From Chara braunii (Eukaryota; Streptophyta; Charophyceae; Charales; Characeae): 64,000 nucleotides of DNA. The stretch spans positions 3,238,834 through 3,302,833 of the forward strand of contig BFEA01000099.1 in NCBI GenBank assembly GCA_003427395.1, given 5' to 3'. The position numbers were made by a program, and so were the translations under genes. How positions within the stretch are numbered: the stretch's first letter is position 1; every line of letters starts with the position of its first letter. Under the pieces are notes generated by a model that searched no databases, was not told the DNA's origin, and was given only the letters and a program-made list of their open reading frames with translations. Of the stretch, positions 30,290 to 40,399 are shown piece by piece.

Positions 30290-31020
30290 CAATTGAATTT
30301 CCATGGCAGGTCAAAGGCAGCGGTTTGACTCCATTGCAAGTCAACGGAAGTGATAGAATCCCATTGCAAGTCAACAGCGGGGAAGTCGACGGCAGCGGTT
30401 CGACTCCGAGGTAGTTCCATCGCAAGTGATGGCATTGGAAGTCAACGGCAGGGTGATTTAACGCCATTGGAAGTCAAGGGCAGGGTGAATTAACGCCATT
30501 GCAAGTCAACGGCAGGGTTATCTAACTCCATTGCACGTCAACGGCAGGGTCTTTTAACTGCATTGCAAGTCCACGATAGTAAAATACATTTAGAGTAGAA
30601 GTCAACGGTGGTGATATAATTCCATTGCAGATCAATGGCTCGGATTTTACTCGATTGCAAGTCAACGGCCGCAGCTGTTTAACTCTTCGTGCGAGTCAAC
30701 AGGAGTGATTTAACTCCAGTGCAAGTCAACGGTAGTGATATATTTACTGTTCGGGTCAACGGCAGTGATATGTTTGCTTTTCAAGTCAACGGCATTGCAA
30801 GTCAACGGCATTGCAAGTCAACGACAGTGAGCAATCCTTGAACTCCATTGGAAGTCAACGGCAGTGGTATATTTGCAATGCAAGTCAACGCCAGGGAGGT
30901 AATTCCATTGCACACGGATCGGGGGGGATTTTATAATTTACATATATATCGTCATATATATATATATATCGTCATCTGTTTGACGATATATACTTGCAAT
31001 GCAAGTCAACGCCAATCATT
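30290..31020. repeat. CCATTGCAAGTCAACGGCAG minisatellite
   Basis: More than fifteen imperfect copies of 'attgcaagtcaacggcag' joined by short variable spacers (tgatttaactcc, ggtgatataattcc). An AT hairpin lies at about 30961-30990 (tatatatcgtca pairing with tgacgatatata). No coding function. Confidence 0.75.
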
Positions 31021-31460
31021 CAGGGGCAGCAGCAGTTTCGACGTGCATCAAATTGGAGAAGCCTCTGTCCTTGGCCACGCATTGGAGGCTCCACAGCAGA
31101 GTCACGAACGTTTTCTTCACGAATCAGGCGCAGCACAGTACTTAGCGCGTATATATATATATATCTTCAAATAGAACTGCCCGGTAAACCGTAGGCAGAG
31201 AGGGAGAAGAGGACAACAAACGAGGGGCTGTGACAAACTGTTTCGTCGGAGTTTCACCGACTCATCAGGAGGCTGAACCATATATATATATATATTTTGT
31301 TGCAGCTTTAGAGCTCCCTGTCGTTTCACAGCAAACATATTCGTTCGGAAGCGGGGTCCCACGTTCCTTGCAAAAAAAAAAAAAAAAGATCTTTCGGACC
31401 CGTACAACATTTCTGCTGCGAAACTCCGAAAACGCGCTCTTTCGGCCATTACCCCTACTT
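31020..31460. mobile_element. Partial MITE-like element and duplicated flank
   Basis: 31285-31456 carries 'ttgcagctttagagctccctg', 'ggggtcccac.ttccttgcaaaa' and an end ..cgctctttcggccattacccc. These match the internal and right-terminal parts of the element at 33594-33876. 31020-31060 ('caggggcagcagcagtttcg', 'cttcaaattggagaagc') is repeated at 31540-31590. Confidence 0.5.
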
Positions 31461-31780
31461 TATTTTGTTCTTCAGATCACAAGGGGGGGGCGGATCTTCA
31501 GTCTTCAGCTCACAAGGGGGCAGGGCGTACAGCCTGTGTACAGGGGCAGCAGCAGTTTCGGCGTGCTTCAAATTGGAGAAGCTGCTCTCCTTGGCCAAGC
31601 AGTCCCTCCAAATGGGTGCCACGCATCGGACCGATATTCTGCGAATGTTGGAAATGAGGAAAGGCAAGATGTTCCCTTCAAAAAAGAAAAAAAGAAAAAA
31701 AAAAGAAAAAGAAAGGCAAGACGTCGCGCGGGACCGCCAAACATTGTTGCCGGGAGCGCGCGCAGAGGAGGAGCACAACC

Positions 31781-31932
31781 GTGCAGACAGCAACGCAATT
31801 CGATCATTGCAAATCAACGGCAGACAGCAAGGCAATTCGATCATTGCAAATCAACGGCAGACAGCAAGGCAATTCGATCATTGCAAATCAACGGCAGACA
31901 GCAATGCAGTTCGATCATTGCAAATCAACGGG
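31781..31932. repeat. 37-bp tandem repeat, four copies
   Basis: The unit cgatcattgcaaatcaacgg plus cagacagcaaggcaatt recurs with exact 37-bp spacing at 31801, 31838 and 31875, with a fourth at about 31912. Its core is the same CATTGCAA.TCAACGGCAG as the array at 30.3-31.0 kb. Confidence 0.85.
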
Positions 31933-31934
31933 TT

Positions 31935-32690
31935 CAGGCCTCCCCCTGAAAAGCACGTGCAGTGGAGCATAACCCTGAAAGGCAGCGATTAAATTCTGTG
32001 GAATTTCTGTTTAAATTATCCGTTTTCAAGCCTCCGCCATTTATCTCGGAGTCCCCCAATGGGTGAATGGGGGAGAGGGAGGGAGGGATGGAGAGAGGGA
32101 TAGGTTGTATTGTCGCATTGTGGCATAATTGTCTCCCGCTTTTTCCTCTACCTCTCTCTCTCCCGCCCTCCATGCCGCCCCCTCCCGCTCTCCAACCGAT
32201 GAACGTGAGAGGCTGATGCTTGATGGATCAGGGGAAAGGAGGGAGAGAGGGAGAGAGTGCGGGAGGGAGGGAGGGAGGGAGGGAGGGAGGGAGATCACTG
32301 TTGACGTCTGGTAAACGAAGGTGAAAGGTCACGGCCGAGATCCCGATTGCTAGTCATTATGATCACAAGTCGCACATGTCCTCCCTTCCGCATCTGATCC
32401 GGTTGCTGTCCCGATCCCGGTTCCCGAGCTGGTTTGCTCGATTCTCTTCTCCTTTTTTTTTTCTTTTTTTTTCCAGGTTGTCGTAGAGGTTGGATGCTAG
32501 ACATCGTACTCCCCCTGGCTCGGCGCGCAGTGTGTCTCCTTCTGGGCCGTAGGTTGCAAAGGTCGTCGATGCACGACACAGGTGCCTTACGAAGATCGAC
32601 GGTGGACAACGTGACACGTGGCATAGTACGAAGATGATAAATTACGTACTACTTCAAAAAAAAACTGCATGCGCAGAAAATGTACGGAAG
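31935..32690. other. Gene-less stretch with GGGA repeats
   Basis: 32065-32100 and 32235-32293 are (GGGA)n-like runs able to form G-quadruplexes. No convincing gene; short frames here are compositional. Confidence 0.5.
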
Positions 32691-33420
32691 AAACTTTGAT
32701 TCGACAGAACGTGGATCTCGGCTTTAGTGCGGTCGTGAGATGGAACAGAGCAAACTTCAGCACGTGCGGGAAGGACTCGTAACACGGAAGCTTCGGTGAA
32801 GATTCACCCAAAAAAGGTCCTTTTTCGTTGCGAGACGTAGTTCTCGGCTCTGGTGCGGCCGTCAGAAGGAACGTTCAGGAGAAACTTCATCATCAGCTCT
32901 TGGAAACGTCACTCTGCTGGGTGGAGATGGATAACTACAACGACGAGCTTTCGTCCGAAACTTCGATCCGAAAAACAAAGGACACGTGGACTGACCGGAA
33001 AAACGTCAACCGGCGGAGGAAGGTTGAGAGGATGGATTCAGGTGAAATTTCAGACGAAACTTCAGGAGAAACTTCATCACCAGCCCTGGTGCTGTCGTGA
33101 GAAGGTGAAGAGAATCTTCGTCATCCCGACGCGACGTTTCAGGTGAAATTTCAGACTTCAGGAGCAAGTTCATCACACGCCGGCATCGTCACCTCACGGA
33201 AGACAGACGACCGGCGGAAGAAGGTTCAGACGAACGTTCAGTGAAACTTCGGCTTGCACTCGTCGACTCCTGAGACGGAGGGTAATTTTTTTCATCCACC
33301 CGACTACTTCATCAGGGAGGCGAAACTTCAACGAGAGCACTCCTTCATGCGAGACTTGCTCCGCGCCGAAAGCAGAGGGAAACTTCGGCGATAGTTCACC
33401 CGACACTTCACATCTTCGTG
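32690..33420. repeat. Degenerate repeat rich in GAAACTTC
   Basis: The octamer GAAACTTC or a close variant occurs about ten times (e.g. 32880, 32958, 33053, 33066, 33243, 33323, 33376), with phrases such as 'aggagaaacttcatcaccag' repeated. GAA-nn-TTC is also the HSF dimer pattern. No gene is recognised. Confidence 0.5.
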
Positions 33421-33593
33421 GCAGAAAAAAAAGCTCAGAAAAGGCTCAAGTCTTCTTGATGCTGACGTCAACGCCGATTTGTTCTTTGAATCCGACTTTG
33501 CCCCTCCTGCCTGAACCTACTTGGGACTCGGAACCGAAGGGACGGGACTGATCTGGTTTTCCTGTCCAATGAGTAAATGAATGAATGAATGAA

Positions 33594-33737
33594 GGGTAAT
33601 TTTCAAAAATAGCGCGTTCTTCAAGGGTAGTTTCACAGCAAAAATAGTGGCGGGGTCCAAGTTTCGTTGCAAAAAAAAATACATATTTCGTTGCAGCTTT
33701 ACAGGTCCAGGTAGTTCCACGGGAAAAATATTTGTGG

Positions 33738-33768
<31 letters not shown>

Positions 33769-33876
33769 CAATTGCGGGTGGGGTCCCACTTTCCTTGCAA
33801 AAACACATCTTTCTTTCGGACCCTCCAACATTTCCGCTGGGAAATTTGGAAAAAGTGCTATTTCTGCGATTACCCC
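33594..33876. mobile_element. GGG-terminated MITE in a GAAT microsatellite
   Basis: Left end GGGTAATTTTCAAAAATAGCG and right end (reverse) GGGGTAATCGCAGAAATAGC form imperfect inverted termini. The element is flanked on both sides by atgaatgaa, but the surrounding microsatellite makes the duplication uninformative. An A-run (33741-33768) lies inside. A Mutator-like origin is inferred from GGG termini and the possible 9-bp duplication. Confidence 0.62.
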
Positions 33877-33991
33877 ATGAATGAATGAATGAATGAATGA
33901 ATCAATCAATCAACCAATCAATCAATCAATCCCATGGATTACACAGGAAGACCTGTAACTTTCTTTTGATGTTTGAATGAGTGGTTCATGT

Positions 33992-33996
<5 letters not shown>

Positions 33997-34064
<68 letters not shown>

Positions 34065-34204
34065 NNNNNNNNNNNNNNNNNNNNNNNNNNNNNNNNNNNN
34101 NNNNNNNNNNNNNNNNNNNNNNNNNNNNNNNNNNNNNNNNNNNNNNNNNNNNNNNNNNNNNNNNNNNNNNNNNNNNNNNNNNGTGTGTGTGTGTGTGTGT
34201 GTGT
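33997..34204. repeat. CT and GT microsatellite with assembly gap
   Basis: (CT)n to the left and (GT)n to the right of an N gap at 34065-34182, so the repeat type changes inside the gap. 34205-34570 shows no gene. Confidence 0.9.
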
Positions 34205-34569
34205 CTCGCTCGCTCGATCGCTGGCTCGCTCGTCTCTTGTTCTTCTTCCTTTCTTTAACTCGACAATAAAACGCAAGTCGCACACTTTTCCAGACGTTGG
34301 TCTTTATTGTTATCTACTGCTTTTCCTCCTGCAACATAATGTCCGAGCACCATATCGTACAAAGTTGATTCCTACCTCCCTCTTCTCCTTCTCCTCTTCT
34401 TTGTTCTCTCTCCACTTTCCTCTGCCCAATCACTACAATTAAACGCACAACAGTTTGGCTATGTATATGCCGCCATTGAAGTTATGACCTAACTGCCATT
34501 TCGTTCGTCAAAATGGACATCTTTTATTTTTAGAATGAAATTGAAACAGAGTTTTTTGTCTGAAAACTC

Positions 34570-35600
34570 GTTCAAATTCGCTGCTCCTGAGAGTCCCGCG
34601 TTCTCAAAACGCTGGACCCCCTGGATGTATGTGTACTTAGCTTGAGACCAGATACATGCACGCGGTCACCCCTGGATATATGTTGACGTAGCTTGGATGT
34701 ATGTGGACTTAGCTTGAGACCAGAACCTGGGGCGGTCCCGCTTCCCTTGTTCCCGGTCCTTTTGGTCCCACCCACCTACTCTGATTCTCTCTTTTTCTGG
34801 CCATGGTTCTTTATTACCTATCAGAATTTTTATTTTTATTTTTTTTGAAGGGCGATGGCCTTGAAATTGAAGGATAGTAGGATACTACTTTTTTTTTTCT
34901 TTCTGTTTTTTCTTTTTTTTTTTTCTTTTTTTTTGTAGTTACTCCTTTCAAGTCCTTTGGGCATTTAACTTTGACGTTCTTGGATGCAATTTCGGCGTTT
35001 TTGAACCGACGTAGTCAGCTTTTTTGCGGGCAGGAACACGGTGATGGTTTGGGCTCAGAAAAAAAAGCCGGATTTGTGTCCAGGAGAACGTCAAGGTTAA
35101 ACCACCAACCAAACCAAAAAGAGAAAAAGAAGAAGTTAAACCACCAGTACTTCCAGAAGTATCCACCGCGTGCATGCAGCCAACCATTGCTACAGTGCAT
35201 GCAGCCAGCCATGACCATTTTTCGGACTCACAAAACGCGTCTCAGACTGGAATTGTGGCCAGGAACGTCAGTTAAACCGCCATCATGATGACGGTGACGA
35301 TTTTTGGCTAAAGAAACGCCACAGTTAACCACCAGTATAGTAACTTGGGGAAGAAGCAGAGTCCGTGCAGCCAGCAGCCATTGCTACAGTGCATGCAGCC
35401 AGCGGCCATTGCTACAGTGCATGCAGCCAGCCTTTGCTACAGTGCATGCAGCCAGCCTTTGATGCAGTGCATGCAGCCAGCCTTTGATGCAGTGCATGCA
35501 GCCAGCCATGATGATGATTTTTGGCTCAGAAAACGGCGCCCCCAGAGGTGTGGCCAGGAACGTCCAAGTTAAACCACCAGTACTTCCAGAAGTGGAAAAA
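34570..35600. repeat. Tandem repeats, including 27-bp GTGCATGCAGCCAGCC units
   Basis: 34610-34730: 'ggatgtatgtg.acttagcttgagaccag' twice. 35365-35510: about six units of 'cagtgcatgcagccagcc' with variable 'tttgatg'/'attgcta' joints. Outer blocks containing 'gttaaaccaccagtacttcc' recur at about 35134 and 35572. No gene. Confidence 0.7.
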
Positions 35601-36590
35601 AAACAAATGTCAGTTTTAACAAAAATGTCACTTCGGATAGTGAAAGTTTGACAAGTACTCTACACGATGGGCTCGCAAATTTAAGGTACACATCGTTTCC
35701 TGGTTCATCATCGCAAAGGTATCATTTGTATATCCGCAAAGCTCGGACGAAGAGTTGTGTCAGTCTACCTTGACTTATGAACAGGGGTTTACCGTATGAG
35801 GTCGCAAAGCACGCTAGGTACACATCATTCATGTCCTGGTTCATCGTACTAGAGTCTTTTGCTCCCGATTACAAGAGTACTACTCGAACCGATTGTGCAC
35901 AGAAGCTTGACTTTTGCAGAGAAGATCCGCTGTATGCAGTGAAAAAAAAAAGAGAAATTCTTATTTTGAAAGCACAATCACATGGATGGGAAAGGAATAG
36001 GGGGGTCTTCTTTTTAAGAAGAGGATGGATTGCAATTTGCAACTATTATTATAATATTATTGCTATTCAACTGGTTTGAAAACCTTTGCTTTGGATGGGC
36101 AGCATGGAAAGAATTGGACTCTTCCCAAGAGTCCCAACTACCATAAGGGTAAACAAACAAAGTCGTAGGCAAAAAAGAGACTTTTAGCAAAGTTTAACAT
36201 CACTTGATGGGTCATGCAAACAATTTCCGGTGGCATCCCATCCATTACGAAAGCAATTTCAGACGTATCCAGGATTCAAGCAATTAAAAAGTTATAGCAA
36301 GTTTCATTCAGAAAGACAAGGATGAGATTTAATTTAATCTATCGCACGAATAGAGATAAAGATAATCATACCATTTTATTTAGACCATACGCAAGATGAT
36401 TAGGTTTCAAATAATCGAGTCAGCGGTAGTGAAGTACAGTTTTTTTTTTTTTTTCCTGACTCAGTTAATCAATGCAGCGAAAAAAACAGATCTGATTCAA
36501 TTCAATGAAGACACCAAACCTCCCCGGTTCTAATGAATAAGCGAGTACCCAATCACCCCCCTTGAAACCACCACTAATGCAGTCATGTTC
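35600..36590. other. Gene-less AT-rich stretch
   Basis: A 100-codon plus frame (35777-36079) has no recognisable motif. 'gtacacatc.tt.ctggttcatc' occurs at about 35686 and 35818, suggesting another small duplication. Confidence 0.4.
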
Positions 36591-36599
36591 CGGAAAAAA

Positions 36600-37130
36600 A
36601 CTAACGGGATCTCTCTCTACCAGGCCTCATGCTCCCAACCGGCTGGGTTACAGGAGTTGCTCTCCAGCTCCGGCCAGCGTCGCTCCAGCTTCGACCGGCA
36701 ACTAACCACTGGAACCGGCCCCACAAACAGCCCCCCGATCTCTCTACCAGGCCTCACGCCCCCAAGGCTACTAGGTTACAGAGTTGCACCACCTCGCTCC
36801 GGCACCGGCCAGCGTCGTCGCTCTGGCGTCTGTCGTCGAGGGTGGGTCACAAAAACACGACACGACCCCCTGAGCAGGATCACCAAGGGGTGGCTAGATA
36901 TCCCCTTAGTCCTGAGACCTCGGGAGGCGGACACATTACAGAAAAAAAAACTTCACGAAATTTTCAACAAAGCCCACCATCACGCTGTAATTTGGAAAGA
37001 CGCGCAAGGAAGCTACCAAAAGAATTCCAATACCTCCCACCTCCCTTGCGCCGTTCAGGAAATACGCAAATTGTCCTCCCCATTGACAACTCCCCCAAAA
37101 GGCTAAAGACCAGTCCAGGAATTCCTTATG
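36600..37130 (+). repeat. Dispersed repeat, plus-oriented copy
   Basis: Contains 'gatctctctaccaggcctca', 'taggttacagagttgcacca' and 'ccggccagcgtcg', which reappear as reverse complements at 39500-39770. Internally the first half is itself duplicated (36605 and 36738). Frames through it are Pro/Arg/Ser rich and not assigned. It might be a retroelement 5' region. Confidence 0.5.
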
Positions 37131-37135
37131 AATAA

Positions 37136-37746
37136 GGGGCTTGTTAGACACTCCTCGGGCCGTCCTCGGGGCCCGAGGAAATTTTTTTTTCGTTGCCCGA
37201 GGAAATTCCCGCCGTCGTTCCACTCATCCTCGGAATGGTCCCCCGAGGACGATTCCTCGGGGGCTCCCACAGCCAGTTTCATATATCGACAAGCGAACAC
37301 GGGGGGGAGGGGCGAGGGTGGTCCAGCGAGCTGTGTCCGTGCCGACGTCGTTGGTCCAGTTCGGGTGGGCGTCGCAAAATCGCAAGTCGGCGTCGTGGAG
37401 GCCGGCAGGCCGGCAACGGTGACCGTTGGCGGACAATTCCATGACGCCGAACGTTGCCGACCGAAGATGTCCGTCGACAGGCCGCCAGGAACAGCAATGG
37501 ACCAGCTGAGTTCGAAAATTGTCGTCGAGAGAGCTGCCGTCGACGAACCGATTCTTCCGGATGCTCGACCTCCGAGGGACCTTGGGAGGTCCCTTGGGGA
37601 ATGCGTCGAAATGGCTGTAGCCCGAGGAATCCCCAAGGAATCCCCGAGGAAATGTTACATTTTTTTTTCAATTTCTTCGCCAAGGATAAGTGGAACGATG
37701 AATTCCTCGACGGATTTACGCGCCCGAGGAGTGTCTAACGAGCCCC
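37136..37746. mobile_element. TAA-flanked MITE (PIF/Harbinger, Tourist type)
   Basis: Ends GGGGCTTGTTAGACACTCCT and, on the other strand, GGGGCTCGTTAGACACTCCT; 24 of 25 terminal bases agree. The element is bracketed by TAA at 37133-37135 and 37747-37749, the 3-bp duplication typical of PIF/Harbinger elements. The 611-bp interior is rich in CCGAGGAA motifs and has no transposase, so it is non-autonomous. Long frames within it are compositional. Confidence 0.83.
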
Positions 37747-37825
37747 TAAGACCGCAAAAAGTACCAAGGTTCAAAAATTCAGAGAATCTGACTTCCAGAC
37801 CCTAATTGGTAGTCCTTTTCAGAAT

Positions 37826-38446
37826 TTACAAATTCAGCTTGGTGGGCATTAACTTAGCTAATACGAGTTTAGGAATCCGGGTTTTAGTGGCATAAGAAGA
37901 AAAGTAGGCTTGTATGAGGAGGCGCGGCGCGACCGGGAGCGCTGCGCCTCCCGCCCTGCCATTGGCCCGGTCCGTCGCGCGCCCGTGATGCTTCGTCGTT
38001 TTCATGTCTGCTGGTGCGGTTTTCGTCGCACACCTGCGCTGCTTCGTCGTCTTCATGTCTGCTGGTGTGGTTTCGGGCGATCTTATGTAAGCATAAGGGT
38101 GATGGTGGTTGGGGCTGCCATAGCTTAGCGCGTGGAGTGTATCTTGAAGGGCCATTAACGTGTAAGCCTTCGCTTGGGTGCTCTTCCAGCTTTGCCAATT
38201 AGGAAAGTTGTCTTCGGCTCTGCGCTTTGTCCAAGTGGTGTCGCAGTCGGTATGCTGGCGAAGGGGAGACTGTTGCTGGAAGAAGGGCGATCTCCATGAG
38301 ACTTTGGCCATAGTTGAGGCCTTGTTTCTCTGTTCCTGCAAGTGTTGAGGCGGTTGGTTGGGTGGCGGAGGGGAGGAACGCGTTCTCACGTGGAGTGGGA
38401 GGAGGAAGATCGTTAAAGTACGGGCATCCGAAAGCGACTTCGACAA
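37826..38446 (-). other. Unassigned 206-codon open frame
   Basis: The longest frame in a stretch without known elements. A 45-bp tandem duplication (cttcgtcgt.ttcatgtctgc, 37990-38080) produces the repeated peptide TAPADMKTTK. No domain, no signal peptide and no homolog is recognised; it may be chance. Confidence 0.2.
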
Positions 38447-39500
38447 TGGTTTGCTCCGATGGGTGTCGCGGGCGGAAGGGAGGAACGCGTTCTCTGGTTA
38501 GGGTAATCGCTATTGCTGTTAAATTCTATGACAATTTGAATTATTTGATAATTACGATTGGGGTTATACTCGCAGCTATTTTCCAAGGTAGGTTCAATCT
38601 CTACGATCGGGGTTATATTCGCAGCCTTTTTCAAAGGTAAGTTGAATCTCTTCAATTACAATCTTAGTTTGGTCTTAGTTTCACTTTAACATCATCTATT
38701 CTGAATCGTTAGCATATCTGTACGAATCATCACGATAATTATGTAGTTTTGTTCCTTGTCTATACCCTTTAATAAATCCTGAGTGTTTCTGAATTTTACT
38801 ATCATAGCTTAAATTCTGATAGTTTTTTTCGATAATTACTTTCTGCTCTCTAAATTGGTGGGAGTCGTCATCTGTTCATTGGGCGCAAGGGGAAGGGGAA
38901 TAATTGTAATAAGCTTTATTGCTGCCCTGCGCCCTCTTTAACGGGTCATTTTCAAGAGAAAATTTCGATCAACGGGTCTTTCAAGAGAAAATTTCGATCA
39001 ACGGGTCTTTTCAAGAGAAATTTCAGAGCTTATTCCTGTGGGCTGGATCAATTATTTTCGAAGGGTAGAATTGGGAGAGAGGGGTGGATCGGGAGCGCTA
39101 GGAGGGGGGTGAATGTCTCGAAGAGGGTAGAAGCGGAGTTGGGGGTTTGTCCTGTTTCTGGGGCTGGGGTGATGGGAGGGGTCAACATCGTCCTCAGTGG
39201 AGGCAGAAACGGGCAAGGGGTGGCATCGTGGCGAGGGCATGTTTTAGGAGGGAACTGCGTGTCATCGGGGATAGGGGTGGAGGGGGTTGGTCCTATATTG
39301 GGGCCGAGGGAGTGCGGGACGCTCGCCTCGGCGGGGGCAGTGTAGGGCTGAGGGGGTAGGGGGAGGGAGGGGTGATTTTCTTTTGAAGATTTCTAATCTT
39401 CCAGTCCAACAGTTTTTTCTCTTCAGTCATTCCATTTGGTTCTCCTCTCGAGGACGTTGTAGGAATAGGTGAAATCTGGCAAGTCATCTTTGATCCTGCG
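38446..39500. repeat. Gene-less stretch with short tandem repeats
   Basis: 38548-38645: a ~48-bp unit (gggttatactcgcagc ... aaggtaggttcaatctc) twice. 38940-39030: a ~36-bp unit (aacgggtctt.tcaagagaaaa.ttcgatc) three times. 39050-39380 is G-rich without a supported gene. Confidence 0.55.
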
Positions 39501-39770
39501 TAGGGTGATTGGAAATTTGGTGGCCCTCGATGGCCGATGCTGGTCCATTGCTGGAGCGACGCTGGCCGGAGCCGGAGCCAGGTGGCTCAACTCTATGACC
39601 TAGCTTAGTGGGGGTGTGAGGCCTGGTAGAGAGATCTGGGGGGCTGTTTGCGGGGGCAGTCTCAGTGGTTATCGGGGGTCGTAACTGAAGCGATGCTGGC
39701 CGGCGCTGGAGCAAGGTGGTGCAACTCTGTAACCTAGCCTGATGGGAGCATGAGGCCTGGAAGAGCTTCG
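39500..39770 (-). repeat. Dispersed repeat, minus-oriented copy
   Basis: The reverse complement of the 36600-36860 repeat, with both internal halves present. The pair forms an imperfect inverted repeat with about 2.6 kb between arms, enclosing the TAA-flanked MITE. Confidence 0.55.
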
Positions 39771-39904
39771 GTTCGGGCTGAAAACAGCCATGCCGGTGGT
39801 GGTCGCAGGTGAACTCAATAGTTTCACCTATCTGATTCATGGTTGGGAGGCTTGTTGACACACATTTTCTGAAGGTTTTTGAGTTTTCCTTTTGCTTCAA
39901 TTGT

Positions 39905-40045
39905 TCTTAGCCGAAGCCGGGTAATGGCCCCGGTAGCTCTTTTTGGTATTCTGACAAGGGACGCTGAGCCCGATTCCCAGCCGTGTTGCTCCCCACGAAT
40001 AGATTGGAGCATCCTCTCATTATTAAGAAAAAAAGGATTTATGAG
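39905..40045 (+). mobile_element. LINE 3' tail fragment
   Basis: Contains caagggacgctgagcccgat, ctccccacgaatagattgga, a loop-like atcctctcattatt and an A-rich end. It matches the LINE tail order, but hairpin 3 arms are lost. Confidence 0.6.
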
Positions 40046-40290
40046 CAGTTACTAAAAATAAATAAATAAAAATCAGATTAAATTTTGAGAAATAAAGAAC
40101 GTACGCCAAGTTGCCAACTAGAAATTCGCAGACCAGATATTCAAACGAGAATTATAACCGTTAGGATTGTAGATTTTACAGAGTTAAGGATTGCAAAGTA
40201 TAGGCTCGTGAAGTACGTAATGATCAAGGTATACTTGATCAAGAAATAGCAATGTAAAAGATGACAACTAGAGTATAGACAAAGCAACTA

Positions 40291-40395
40291 CCGTCTTCCC
40301 CCGAACACAATGCACCCTTATTTTGGTTGTATCTGGGCGGAAATATATTTTGTATACATTCATTTTTATGGCGCATTATGTTCAGGGGAAGACAG
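40291..40395. mobile_element. TA-flanked MITE
   Basis: Termini CCGTCTTCCCCCGAACACAA and (reverse) CTGTCTTCCCCTGAACATAA enclose 105 bp, with TA at 40289-40290 and 40396-40397. Same family as 5995-6099. Confidence 0.85.
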
Positions 40396-40399
40396 TAGT

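Noticed and set aside
29640-31932. CRISPR-like array
   Set aside because: Spacers are themselves repetitive and degenerate, repeats vary, and the context is eukaryotic; it is minisatellite DNA.
31455-31949. Overlapping frames on both strands
   Set aside because: They arise from A-runs and the 37-bp repeat, which has no stops in several frames.
37128-37805. 225-codon plus-strand frame as a host gene
   Set aside because: It lies almost entirely within the TAA-flanked MITE and reflects GC-rich composition; opposing frames are equally long.
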